The translations under genes were made by a program, and so were the position numbers. Positions 1 to 6,900 of a stretch of 7,360 nt of DNA are shown here, one piece after another (position 1 is the first letter of the stretch; each line of letters starts with the position of its first letter). A model generated the notes under the pieces. It saw only the letters and a list, made by a program, of their open reading frames with translations, was not told the origin of the DNA and ran no database searches. The stretch comes from Collinsella sp. (GTDB taxonomy: Bacteria; Actinomycetota; Coriobacteriia; Coriobacteriales; Coriobacteriaceae), in NCBI GenBank assembly GCA_019414465.1, contig DXLY01000054.1, positions 1 to 7,360 on the forward strand. The letters are read 5' to 3'.

Positions 1-29
1 TGCCGCTCTGGCGGGCTTGCAGCGTCGAC

Positions 30-61
30 TAGTTACGCGGTTTGGTAAAACCGCGTAACTA
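30..61. terminator. 14-bp perfect hairpin overlapping the dipeptidase stop codon
   Basis: Arms 30-43 and 48-61 are exact reverse complements (TAGTTACGCGGTTT and its partner) around a 4-base loop. In the minus-strand transcript the stem begins at the stop codon (59-61) of the dipeptidase gene, so it is placed as a 3'-end hairpin for that gene. No run of T follows on either strand, so it is not a classic intrinsic terminator. It could instead be an RNA-stabilising 3' hairpin or a dispersed palindrome. Confidence 0.55.
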
Positions 62-1495
62 TAGTTCGAGTTCGTTGAGACGCAGGATTGCCACGATGTA
101 AATCTTGAGTGCTTGCTTGAGCTGCTCTTCGTTGGCGCACTCGTTGGGACCGTGCATCTGGCCGCCCCACTCGGGCAACTCAAGGCCGGTCTCTTCGGGG
201 CCAAACGAGACGGCGCGGGCAAAGTTGCGTGCGTACGTGCCACCGCCCATGGCAAAGGGTTCGGCATGCTTGCCGGTGAACTCGTTATAGGTATCGATAA
301 GCGCCTTCACGGCCGGATCATCGGCAGAGACCGAGAACGGCACCTTCGCGCGACCCAGCTGGCACGTCACGCCGAAACGGCCCACGAGCGGATCGAGCTG
401 CTCGCGGATGGTATCGGCACTCGTGCTGTCGGGGAAGCGCACGTCGATGACCTGCTCGATATGGCCATCCGCCACGCGGATGACGCCGGGGTTGCAGGTG
501 AGCGGGCCAAACGCCGGGCTCGTCGCGTCGATACCCAGGCCGCGGCCATAGGCGTCCGCATGCACAAAGGCCAGAAACTTGACAAACTCGTGCTCGGCAG
601 GCGTCAGCAGGCGCTCGTCGCGCGCACCAAACGCATCCTCGGCCTCGCGCAGATACGCCACGATGAGGCCGACGGCATTGATTGTTCCCTCGGGCATCGA
701 GGCATGACCGCCAATGCCGTGGGCGAAAATCTGCGCATGCCCGTTGCCGAGCGCCGTGATCTCCAGGCGGTCGGCGTTCTCAACAGGCGCCGGCAGCTCA
801 TCGGCGGCAATCGCAAGCTCGCAGATAGACTGCGACGGAATGGCGTTGCTCGCTTCGGCGCCGCTCCACGACACAATGCGCCCGCCGTCAATCTTGGAGC
901 TCACAAACGTCGCCCCAAACTGGCCCTTCTCGGCATTGCAGACCGGGAACTCAGCATCGGGCGTAAACAGAAAGTCGGGGTTCGCGTGGTTCTCCAGATA
1001 ATGGTGAACGTCGGACATACCCACTTCCTCATCGCAGCCCAGCAGCGCGCGGAAGGTATAGCGCGGCACAATGCCGTGTTTGAGCAGATAAGCGCCGGCG
1101 TAGAGCGACAACACCGCCGGGCCCTTGTCGTCGATCACGCCACGGCCGAGCAGCCAGCCCTCGCGGCGCTCCATCGCAAACGGGTCGGTGTTCCAACCGG
1201 GGCCAGCGGGAACCACGTCCACGTGGCAGATAGTCGCGAGCTGCTTGTCGCCGCGACCCGGGATATCGGCGATTCCCACATAGCCCCCGTCGTCGCTCGT
1301 CTGATAGCTGAGCTTTTGCGCAATGCCGAGCGCGCAATCGAGCGCGTCACGGACCGGGCGGCCAAACGGCGCACCGGGCTCCGCATCGGCAGCAACGGCC
1401 ACGGACGGATAGCTCACCAGTTGTTCGATATCGGCAACGACATCCTCCCAGACCTCGTCGACATACTCGGCAACGCTCTGCTCCACCTGATTCAT
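59..1495 (-). CDS. M20 family Sapep/PepV-like metal-dependent dipeptidase
   Basis: A 478-residue cytoplasmic metallopeptidase expected to hydrolyse dipeptides during peptide utilisation. The two-metal M20 ligand set is visible and spaced as in PepV: H91 in the HVDVVP motif, bridging D122 in GRGVIDDKGP, catalytic and ligand Glu E156/E157 in CDEEVG, D180 in TPDAEFP, and a C-terminal H448 in MHGPNE. The lid/dimerisation domain lies at roughly residues 190-390 and carries GGHAS (H264). GGGTYAR (about 417-423) is the substrate-binding loop. Length matches the family (about 460-480). The open frame extends upstream to 1690, but the start at 1495 is chosen because a perfect AAGGAGGT lies five bases before it and the upstream residues are an Arg-rich shadow of the HAD gene. 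It lies 55 bases downstream of the HAD gene on the same strand, so cotranscription is possible. The exact substrate is unproven. Confidence 0.93.
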   Translation of the reverse strand: MNQVEQSVAEYVDEVWEDVVADIEQLVSYPSVAVAADAEPGAPFGRPVRDALDCALGIAQKLSYQTSDDGGYVGIADIPGRGDKQLATICHVDVVPAGPGWNTDPFAMERREGWLLGRGVIDDKGPAVLSLYAGAYLLKHGIVPRYTFRALLGCDEEVGMSDVHHYLENHANPDFLFTPDAEFPVCNAEKGQFGATFVSSKIDGGRIVSWSGAEASNAIPSQSICELAIAADELPAPVENADRLEITALGNGHAQIFAHGIGGHASMPEGTINAVGLIVAYLREAEDAFGARDERLLTPAEHEFVKFLAFVHADAYGRGLGIDATSPAFGPLTCNPGVIRVADGHIEQVIDVRFPDSTSADTIREQLDPLVGRFGVTCQLGRAKVPFSVSADDPAVKALIDTYNEFTGKHAEPFAMGGGTYARNFARAVSFGPEETGLELPEWGGQMHGPNECANEEQLKQALKIYIVAILRLNELEL

Positions 1496-1500
1496 GAACG

Positions 1501-1508
1501 ACCTCCTT
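1501..1508 (-). promoter_or_regulatory. Strong ribosome binding site of the dipeptidase gene
   Basis: On the minus strand this reads AAGGAGGT, a full anti-Shine-Dalgarno match, five bases before the ATG at 1495. It fixes the start codon against the longer open frame that reaches 1690. Confidence 0.9.
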
Positions 1509-1550
1509 ACCAATGAGCGACGGGTACGCCCGCCCCTCACATTATGTCTA

Positions 1551-2213
1551 TTAGATAGCGAAAAGTTTAGCAAGCTCGGCCACCGAGTGCACCACCGCAT
1601 CGGCGCCCGCGGCCTCGTGCTCCCCCGGCGCTGCCGCGCCCGAATAGATGCCGATGCACGGCACGCCCATCGCGTGCGCGCCCTCCACATCGTTAAAGCG
1701 ATCGCCGATCATCACGGCATCGTCGGCCGTCGCGCCGAGCGCCGCCAGGGCATCGCGAACCGAATCGGCCTTGGTCTCGCGTCCCTGCGGCGGATTCATG
1801 CCAACCACAGCTTCGAACTGGCAAAGCCCCAGCTCATGAACCATATCGATGCACTTCGCCTCCATGCGAGACGTCGCCACGGCCATACGCTTGCCCTGGG
1901 CGGCCAACCCATCCAGCAGCTCGGGGACCCCATCGAACACGGGGTACTCCTCCGGCCCCAGCTCATCAAAAAAGGCGCGGTACTCGTCGGCCACCACAAG
2001 CGACTCCTCGCGGGAAAAGCCGTAAAAGTCGTGAAAGCTCTTCCACAGGGGCGGCCCGATCATACGGCGCAGATCACCCATCTGCGCCTCCGAAAACCCG
2101 CGCGCAGCCAGCGTCTTGCGCGTCGAGGTCATCACTGCCCGGCCCGTATCTGCCACCGTGCCGTCAAAATCAAACAGCACGACCGGCCGCTTGCATATCT
2201 CCAGCGCCTCCAT
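1551..2213 (-). CDS. HAD-superfamily phosphatase, Gph/phosphoglycolate-phosphatase-like
   Basis: A 220-residue cytoplasmic phosphohydrolase of HAD subfamily IA. Motif I is DFDGT with nucleophile D15 and acid/base D17. Motif II is T114 in AVATSR, motif III is K148 in ETKAD, and motif IV is GDRFND with D171 and D175 binding magnesium. A helical C1 cap follows motif I (about residues 22-95) and contains the IGPPL stretch typical of Gph-like members. Substrate cannot be read from the sequence: phosphoglycolate, a sugar phosphate or a nucleotide are all possible. Start 2213 is preferred over in-frame ATGs at 2219 and 2246 because GGGGAAGAGGG (2220-2230) places AGAGG seven bases before it. For 2219 the same site would be too close, and 2246 has no ribosome binding site. 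It is divergent from the DegV gene and upstream of the dipeptidase gene. No clear promoter is visible for it. Confidence 0.9.
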   Translation of the reverse strand: MEALEICKRPVVLFDFDGTVADTGRAVMTSTRKTLAARGFSEAQMGDLRRMIGPPLWKSFHDFYGFSREESLVVADEYRAFFDELGPEEYPVFDGVPELLDGLAAQGKRMAVATSRMEAKCIDMVHELGLCQFEAVVGMNPPQGRETKADSVRDALAALGATADDAVMIGDRFNDVEGAHAMGVPCIGIYSGAAAPGEHEAAGADAVVHSVAELAKLFAI

Positions 2214-2254
2214 CGGCATCCCTCTTCCCCAGTTGACGATTTCCACACCGACAC

Positions 2255-2313
2255 TTCAAACTGTTGACTATTCAACAATTGAACCTATAAATGTGGAACG
2301 ACTCCACTATACT
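2255..2313. promoter_or_regulatory. DegV-gene promoter with overlapping palindromic operator-like sites
   Basis: TTGACT (2264-2269) and TATAAA (2286-2291), 16 bases apart, form a plausible sigma-70-type plus-strand promoter about 80 bases before the DegV start. The -35 lies within an inverted repeat, GTTGA-N4-TCAAC (2263-2276). That overlaps a second one, TTCAA-N3-TTGAA (2271-2283). A third, GTGGA-N5-TCCAC (2293-2307), sits just after the -10. Palindromes on promoter elements suggest repressor control, but the regulator is unknown. The divergent HAD gene shows no comparably good promoter here. Confidence 0.5.
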
Positions 2314-2369
2314 TGTCGCACTTTGCTCTCAGAAGGCGGCGCTGCCGCGCCCCAACGAAAGGTGCAATT

Positions 2370-3230
2370 ATGTCTTTTGCCATCATAACCGACTCCACGT
2401 CGGACATCTCCCCCGCCCGCGCCCAAGAGCTCGGCATTTACGTCATTCCGCTGCATGTGATTATCGAAGGCGAGGACCTGCTCGACCAGGTACAGATCAC
2501 CGCCCAGGAGTACGTCGCCCGCATGGCCGGCTCCGAGCAGCTGCCGCATACCTCGCAGCCGAGTGCCGGCGAGTTCAAGGCGCTGTTTGACCGCGTGCGC
2601 GCCGATGGCCACGACAGCGCGATCTTTATCTCGCTGTGCAGCGAGTGGTCCGCCTGCTATTCCAATGCATGCCTGGTCGCCGAGACCCACGAGCTCGACG
2701 TGCGCTGCATCGATTCGCGCGCCGGCTCGGGTGCCGAGGGCCTGCTGGTGGAGTACGCGCTCGCCATGCGCGAGGACGGCCGCAGCCTGGACGAGACCGA
2801 GGCGCAGATCCGCGCGACGCTGCCCGACGCCCACCTGCTGCTGATTCCCCGCACGCTCGAGAATCTCGTTAAGAACGGCCGCGCGCCCAAGCTCGCCGGC
2901 CAGCTCACGCAAATGCTCAACATTCGCCTGGCCGTTTCGCCGGAGTGGAAATCGGGCGAGATCAAGGCCATAAAAAAGGGCCGCGGTGCCAAGCGCATCG
3001 TTACCAACACCATGGCCGATTGCCTCGCATTTTTGGCCGAGTATCCGGGCTCCAGCGTGCGCGTGCTCACGACCGGCGCCGCCGAGGAGCAGGAGCTTGT
3101 CAACGAGGCACTCGCGGGCCAGGACTACGTAGACGCCGGCACCGGCCCCATCGGCTGCACCATCGCCACCCACGTGGGCGTCGATGCCATCGCCATCAGC
3201 TACTGCCCCCGCTACCAGCCCATCCACTAG
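2370..3230 (+). CDS. DegV family fatty-acid-binding protein (FakB-like)
   Basis: A 286-residue protein, the usual DegV length. The N-terminal EDD-fold opens with TDSTSD (residues 7-12), followed by HTSQPS (60-65), the LENLVKNGR stretch (163-171), the LNIRLAVS segment (183-190), and the C-terminal THVGVDAIAISY (267-278), the family's GTHxGPxAxG-type end. Known members (FakB) hold a fatty acid and present it to the kinase FakA for acyl-phosphate formation and entry into phospholipid synthesis. No fakA-like gene is in the window. The serine loop that usually reads SSxLSGTY appears here as CSEWSACY (90-97), so ligand contacts may differ. Start 2370 follows GAAAGG with seven bases of spacing; the frame runs upstream to 2313 without a better site. 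It is transcribed divergently from the HAD gene, and tandem hairpins follow its stop. Confidence 0.92.
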   Translation: MSFAIITDSTSDISPARAQELGIYVIPLHVIIEGEDLLDQVQITAQEYVARMAGSEQLPHTSQPSAGEFKALFDRVRADGHDSAIFISLCSEWSACYSNACLVAETHELDVRCIDSRAGSGAEGLLVEYALAMREDGRSLDETEAQIRATLPDAHLLLIPRTLENLVKNGRAPKLAGQLTQMLNIRLAVSPEWKSGEIKAIKKGRGAKRIVTNTMADCLAFLAEYPGSSVRVLTTGAAEEQELVNEALAGQDYVDAGTGPIGCTIATHVGVDAIAISYCPRYQPIH

Positions 3231-3245
3231 GGGCACCTTTACCTC

Positions 3246-3315
3246 TTGCGGTGGAATAGGGACTGTTTTTGGCTTATTAGCCGCCAATCAATCCCTATTC
3301 CACCGCAACTTAGAA
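3246..3315. repeat. Palindromic repeat, copy 1
   Basis: Outer arms 3246-3262 (TTGCGGTGGAATAGGGA) and 3292-3308 pair perfectly over 17 bp. Inside is a second 5-bp stem, TTGGC (3269-3273) with GCCAA (3283-3287). The seven bases after the right arm (CTTAGAA) are also shared with copy 2 at 6944-7013, giving 67 identical bases of 70. It sits 15 bases past the DegV stop and could help end or stabilise that transcript, but no T-run follows the stem. It looks like a dispersed REP/MITE-type intergenic palindrome rather than a gene-specific terminator. Confidence 0.85.
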
Positions 3316-3325
3316 GCAGTTCGTT

Positions 3326-3387
3326 TGGGACGGGGCTAAAAAGACTGGTATCAAACGTTTCAGACCAGTCTTTTTAGCCCCGTCCCA
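3326..3387. terminator. Bidirectional intrinsic terminator, 24-bp perfect stem
   Basis: Arms 3326-3349 and 3364-3387 are exact reverse complements around a 14-base loop whose centre, AAACGTTT, can pair further. The inner GACTGGT/ACCAGTC stem is flanked by five A on the left and five T on the right, the layout of a bidirectional intrinsic terminator. It can stop DegV transcription from the left and anything entering on the minus strand from the right. The extra outer 12 bp (TGGGACGGGGCT) are unusual for a plain terminator and suggest a dispersed palindromic repeat. Confidence 0.75.
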
Positions 3388-3398
3388 TTTTAGCTACT

Positions 3399-3534
3399 CT
3401 ACATCAGCCCGCTCAGGGCGATGTCGACGGCCTCGTTGAGGTCGTCAGTAATGTGTACCAGATCCGGATCGAGCGGGCTGATCATACCGGCGCTCATCAC
3501 CGGGCCGTTGGGCCAGTCGAACAGACCCCCTCGC
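3399..3534 (-). pseudogene. Truncated C-terminal remnant of a LOG/TIGR00730-like protein
   Basis: The last 45 or so codons before the stop at 3399-3401 read like the end of a LOG-family (TIGR00730, lysine-decarboxylase-like Rossmann) protein: GMISPLDPDLVHITDDLNEA resembles the family's EGxISPxDxDLxHVxDDPxEAV close. Family members are near 180-200 residues, so most of the protein, including its PGGxGTxxE motif, is missing. Upstream in this frame the sequence turns into hydrophobic and Arg-rich residues encoded by AT-rich repeat DNA (3535 onward), and the only ATG (3638) has no credible ribosome binding site. Codon use here is GC-rich like the flanking chromosome. I infer a chromosomal gene cut by insertion or deletion at about 3535. 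The family assignment from so short a piece is moderate. Confidence 0.5.
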
Positions 3535-3768
3535 GGTACCCACTGGACAAAAATGGCAAATATGAGTACTGCCACCAAATTAGTAGCAGCAAAATCTCGC
3601 CGGAATCGATCGTTTCGATTAATTTCACGCCTTGCCAAGGCTCAAAATGCCGTGTTTGGTGGGTTAGATATATAGAATAATGTCGAATTGGTATTCTATT
3701 CTTGCCAAATATTATGAGACTACATTAACAGCAGTACTCACATTTGACGTTATTTGACCACGGGGTCA
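3535..3768. repeat. Pair of inverted imperfect ~38-bp repeats around an AT-rich core
   Basis: The minus strand of 3535-3572 and the plus strand of 3731-3768 both start GCAGTACTCA, then continue ATTTG-C-TT-TTTG-CCA-GGGT with scattered substitutions and one single-base indel. The two copies face outward and enclose about 160 bases of AT-rich DNA. The left copy begins exactly where the LOG-like remnant stops making sense. This is the arrangement of a small MITE-like element or of a divergent regulatory repeat; no target-site duplication is obvious. Within the core are the palindrome GCCTTG-C-CAAGGC (3629-3641) and the inverted repeat ATAGAATA/TATTCTAT (3672-3679, 3692-3699). Confidence 0.55.
3688..3715 (+). 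promoter_or_regulatory. Candidate promoter for the primase-helicase gene
   Basis: TTGGTA (3688-3693) and TATTAT (3710-3715), separated by 16 bases, form the best promoter-like pair upstream of the large plus-strand gene, in a line that is only 30% GC. The -35 overlaps the right arm of the ATAGAATA/TATTCTAT inverted repeat (3672-3699), a possible operator. It would leave an untranslated leader of more than 200 bases. AT-rich DNA gives such matches by chance, so support is weak. Confidence 0.35.
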
Positions 3769-3945
3769 TTCGAAAACCCCTCCCCACGCCGCCAACCCGC
3801 CCCATAGCCGTCAAAAACCTTTAACAACAGCCGCCGCACGTTTTGGCACCGGCTGATTGCCACTCACGGATCGGTACCCCACTATTACCGAACCAAAATC
3901 GAAGTCGCGTATCTCATAAAGCTGAAATGACGTACCCTCATCCCA
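3769..3945 (+). other. Gene-free leader upstream of the primase-helicase, with small hairpins
   Basis: No convincing gene lies between the inverted repeats and the ATG at 3946. GGGGT/ACCCC (3762-3766, 3776-3780) forms a short hairpin at the end of the right repeat. TGGCA/TGCCA (3844-3848, 3858-3862) competes with TTTTGG/CCAAAA (3841-3846, 3893-3898), which can stack on TCGGTA/TACCGA (3871-3876, 3886-3891). Two mutually exclusive folds are therefore possible. No known riboswitch class is recognised, and no good Shine-Dalgarno sequence precedes 3946. Confidence 0.3.
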
Positions 3946-6900
3946 ATGAACGCTGATAAGAATGGCTTTCAAATGAGCAACGGCACGCATCAATACGCCC
4001 TTTTCGGGAGCGCCCTATTCAAATTCAATAAAACGGTCGTCCACGCTTCGGATCCGCGCAAGCAAATCGTTATCTGCAGCAGCGGTCCAGACATCCGTTA
4101 TACAACGCTGGAAGAATGGGAGAAAGCTGGCGATTCTTTCGATAGACGGGCGCAGATCGAAGATATCGTCACCAGCGCAAGCCCAGCGCGCGACAAACTC
4201 GAGCTCTTCCGCAATCTCTTTACTGGTCGCAAAGATGTCTACGCTCATGGGTACCGCAGAAAAGACGGAGGAATTGGCTATACGCCCGCCTGCGCAAATG
4301 AGTGGAAGTCAGGCATTTGCCCCAAAGCAAGCCACCAGAGAGTCAAATGCACGGAATGCAGCAGCCGCGTCTTCACCGAGTTGAGCGATGCCGCGATCAT
4401 CGCCCATTTCAGAGGCAATGACGATAGGCTTCGAGACGTTATAGGCCAATATGTGCTCGATAAAGACAGTAACACGAAAGTCCTGGTCATCGATTTTGAC
4501 GGAGCCGATTGGAAAGAAGCGACGAAAGCCATTCGACATGTCGCAAAAAGCCACGGAATCGATGTCGCAGTTGAGCGATCGAGATCGGGCGACGGCGCAC
4601 ATGTCTGGTTTTTCTTCCTAGAGCTCGTCAGCGCAAAGACCGCACGAGATTTTGGAAGCAGCCTTATCACCGAAGCGGCGATACTGAACAAGACAATCAC
4701 CTTCAAAGCATTTGACCGAATGCTGCCCGCGCAGTCCACCATTCCTGAGGGCGGCTTTGGAAATCTCATAGCGCTGCCTTTTCAAGGAAAAGCGCAGCGA
4801 AAAGGGAACAGCGTATTTGTTGACGAGCAATTTGAGCCCTTTCCCGATCAATGGCTTTACCTTTCGCAAATCCAGTTAATCCCGCGCGTGACGGTGCAAA
4901 ATCTGATCGAGAGCATCGAAAATAGGTCACATGGAATAGCAGCTGTTGCGGCGGCAAACACCGGTGTGCCACATTCCCAGAGACTGCGAAAGCGGCTTCC
5001 GCTCACACCGCGGGACTTCCCGTCATCGCTGTCCGTCACGCAGACCGATATGCTCTATATCCCCGAAAAATCTCTGAGTCCCGCAGCTCAAATGGAAGTC
5101 CGCAGGCTTGCAACATTTGCCAACCCAGAATTCTTCCGCGCACAATCTATGCATCAATCGGTATTCGGCAAACCGCGGTTCATAGACCTCAGCGAACTTA
5201 GAGATGGCTACGTCGCGATTCCCAGAGGCTGCAAGGTTCAACTTGAGCGGCTGCTTCAAGAAGCCGGCGTTTCTGCCCACTATTCAGACAAACGCAAGTC
5301 GAGCCATCCAATTGCGATGGCATTTAAAGGGACTCTTCGCCCTGAACAGCAAATTGTCGCTGAACAGATGCTCAGCTATGAAGACGGGATCATGTCCGCA
5401 CCGACGGGGTTCGGCAAAACCGTCATCGGAGCTTATCTTATTGCTGCCATTGGTCTTCCAACGCTCGTCATCGTTCCTAAAACTGCGCTCATTGCCCAAT
5501 GGAAATCCCAACTCGAACGATTTCTCGACATCACGGACAACAGAGAGCCCGTCCGAACCCCAAAGGGACGAATCAGCAAAAGACAGCCTCCGCTCATTGG
5601 GCAAATCGGAGGAGGCAAGACCGCCATAAGCCGTCTCATCGACATTGCTTCATTCCAGTCGCTATCCGGCAAGGATCCCCAAACCGGCGAGTCATTAGCC
5701 AAGGAGTTCGTTCGCGATTACAGTCTCATCATCTGTGACGAATGCCACCATGCGGCCGCGCCACAGCTTGAGCTTGTCCTCAAGTCCGCTCCTGCCAAAT
5801 ATGTATATGGCCTTTCCGCAACGCCCGAGCGTTCGGACGGACTCACGCGGGCACTCTCGATGCTCTGCGGCCCGGTTCGCTATGTCGTCGATCCAAAAAC
5901 GCAAGCAATCCAACAGGGGATTCAGCGCATTGTTAGACCGCGTTTCACCGGAATTCGATTACCCACCTACGGACCAGGAGCATCCTTTAACCAAATTCTC
6001 GATCTCCTGTGTGTACACGCCGCGAGAAACGAAGCAATTATCGAGGACGCCCTCGAGGCCGCATCAAACGGCCGGCATCCGCTTGTGCTATCTAAAAGAA
6101 AAAAGCATGCCGAAGAGCTATGCAGGCTACTTCAAAGCCGTGGACACGAACCCATACTCTTAACCGGAGAAATCGACGCCAAAGAAAGAAAAGCAATACT
6201 GAAGAGTCTTCCCAGCTTTGAGCATGATCATCGAATCATCGTCGCAACTGAAAGTCTTCTGGGCGAGGGCTTCGACCTGTCTTACCTTGACACTTTGCTC
6301 ATTGCCACTCCAATATCTTGGGACGGCAGCATAACGCAGCAGGCAGGTAGGCTACACAGAAGCCACGAGGGCAAACAGCGGGTTGAGATATTCGACTATG
6401 TTGACCTGTCGATACCCATGTTCGCGCGCATGTACCAAAAGAGGCTCAAGACCTACGCCAAGCTGGGGTATGAAGTCTTTGCGGCAAACGACAACAGACA
6501 GGACGATCGAAACATCCTCGTTAGGTCGGCAAGAGCCGTGGAGGCTTTAGTGAATGACATCGAGAACGCATCGAAAAGCATTTTTATTGCCGCACCCTAC
6601 GCGTCCGCCGCATGCCTTGAAAAGCTCGCCGCTGCACTCGCGGATGCCGCTACCCGTGGAATTGCCCTTGAGATTTCTATTGCTTCAACTCCACGCGATG
6701 ACGTGAAAGCGATTTTTGCCGAGATGAACGTCAACTATCTCATCAAAGCCGAAGGACGCCTGTGCGCATCAGTGATTGACGAGGAAACTGTCTGGTACGG
6801 AGCTATTCCGTTGCTGGCTTTCCCAAAGAAAGAAGACTGCAGCATTCGTTTCAAAAGCAGCGAAGTCGCAGCCGAGCTTTTGAGCGAAATTCAGCGAAAA

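Noticed and set aside
113..1516. 467-codon open frame on the plus strand
   Set aside because: It is antisense to the dipeptidase gene, which has all its metal-binding motifs and a perfect ribosome binding site. The plus-strand translation is Arg/His/Ala-rich with no motifs, as expected for a GC-rich shadow frame.
1521..1532. CGGG-N4-CCCG palindrome between the HAD and dipeptidase genes
   Set aside because: It is a four-base stem in GC-rich DNA with no T-run, well within chance expectation, and not evidence for a terminator splitting the two genes.
2307..3287. 326-codon open frame on the minus strand
   Set aside because: It is antisense to the DegV gene, low in complexity, without motifs, and runs through the DegV promoter region and into repeat copy 1.
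3246..3387. Possible short CRISPR array from closely spaced palindromic repeats
   Set aside because: The two neighbouring hairpins have unrelated sequences, there is no regular repeat-spacer pattern, and no cas gene is present.
3231..3945. tRNA or known riboswitch in the gene-poor stretch
   Set aside because: No cloverleaf with a T-loop GTTCRA-type motif and no recognised riboswitch core could be found by eye on either strand; the structure present is simple hairpins.
3811..3993. 60-codon minus-strand open frame overlapping the start of the primase-helicase
   Set aside because: It has no ribosome binding site and no recognisable domain, and it overlaps the 5' end of a well-supported gene.
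5608..5628. Second P-loop-like GGGKT (residues 555-559) in the helicase
   Set aside because: It is the GQIGGGK turn seen in this helicase family between motif Ia and the DECH box, not a second ATP-binding site; the true Walker A is at 485-492.
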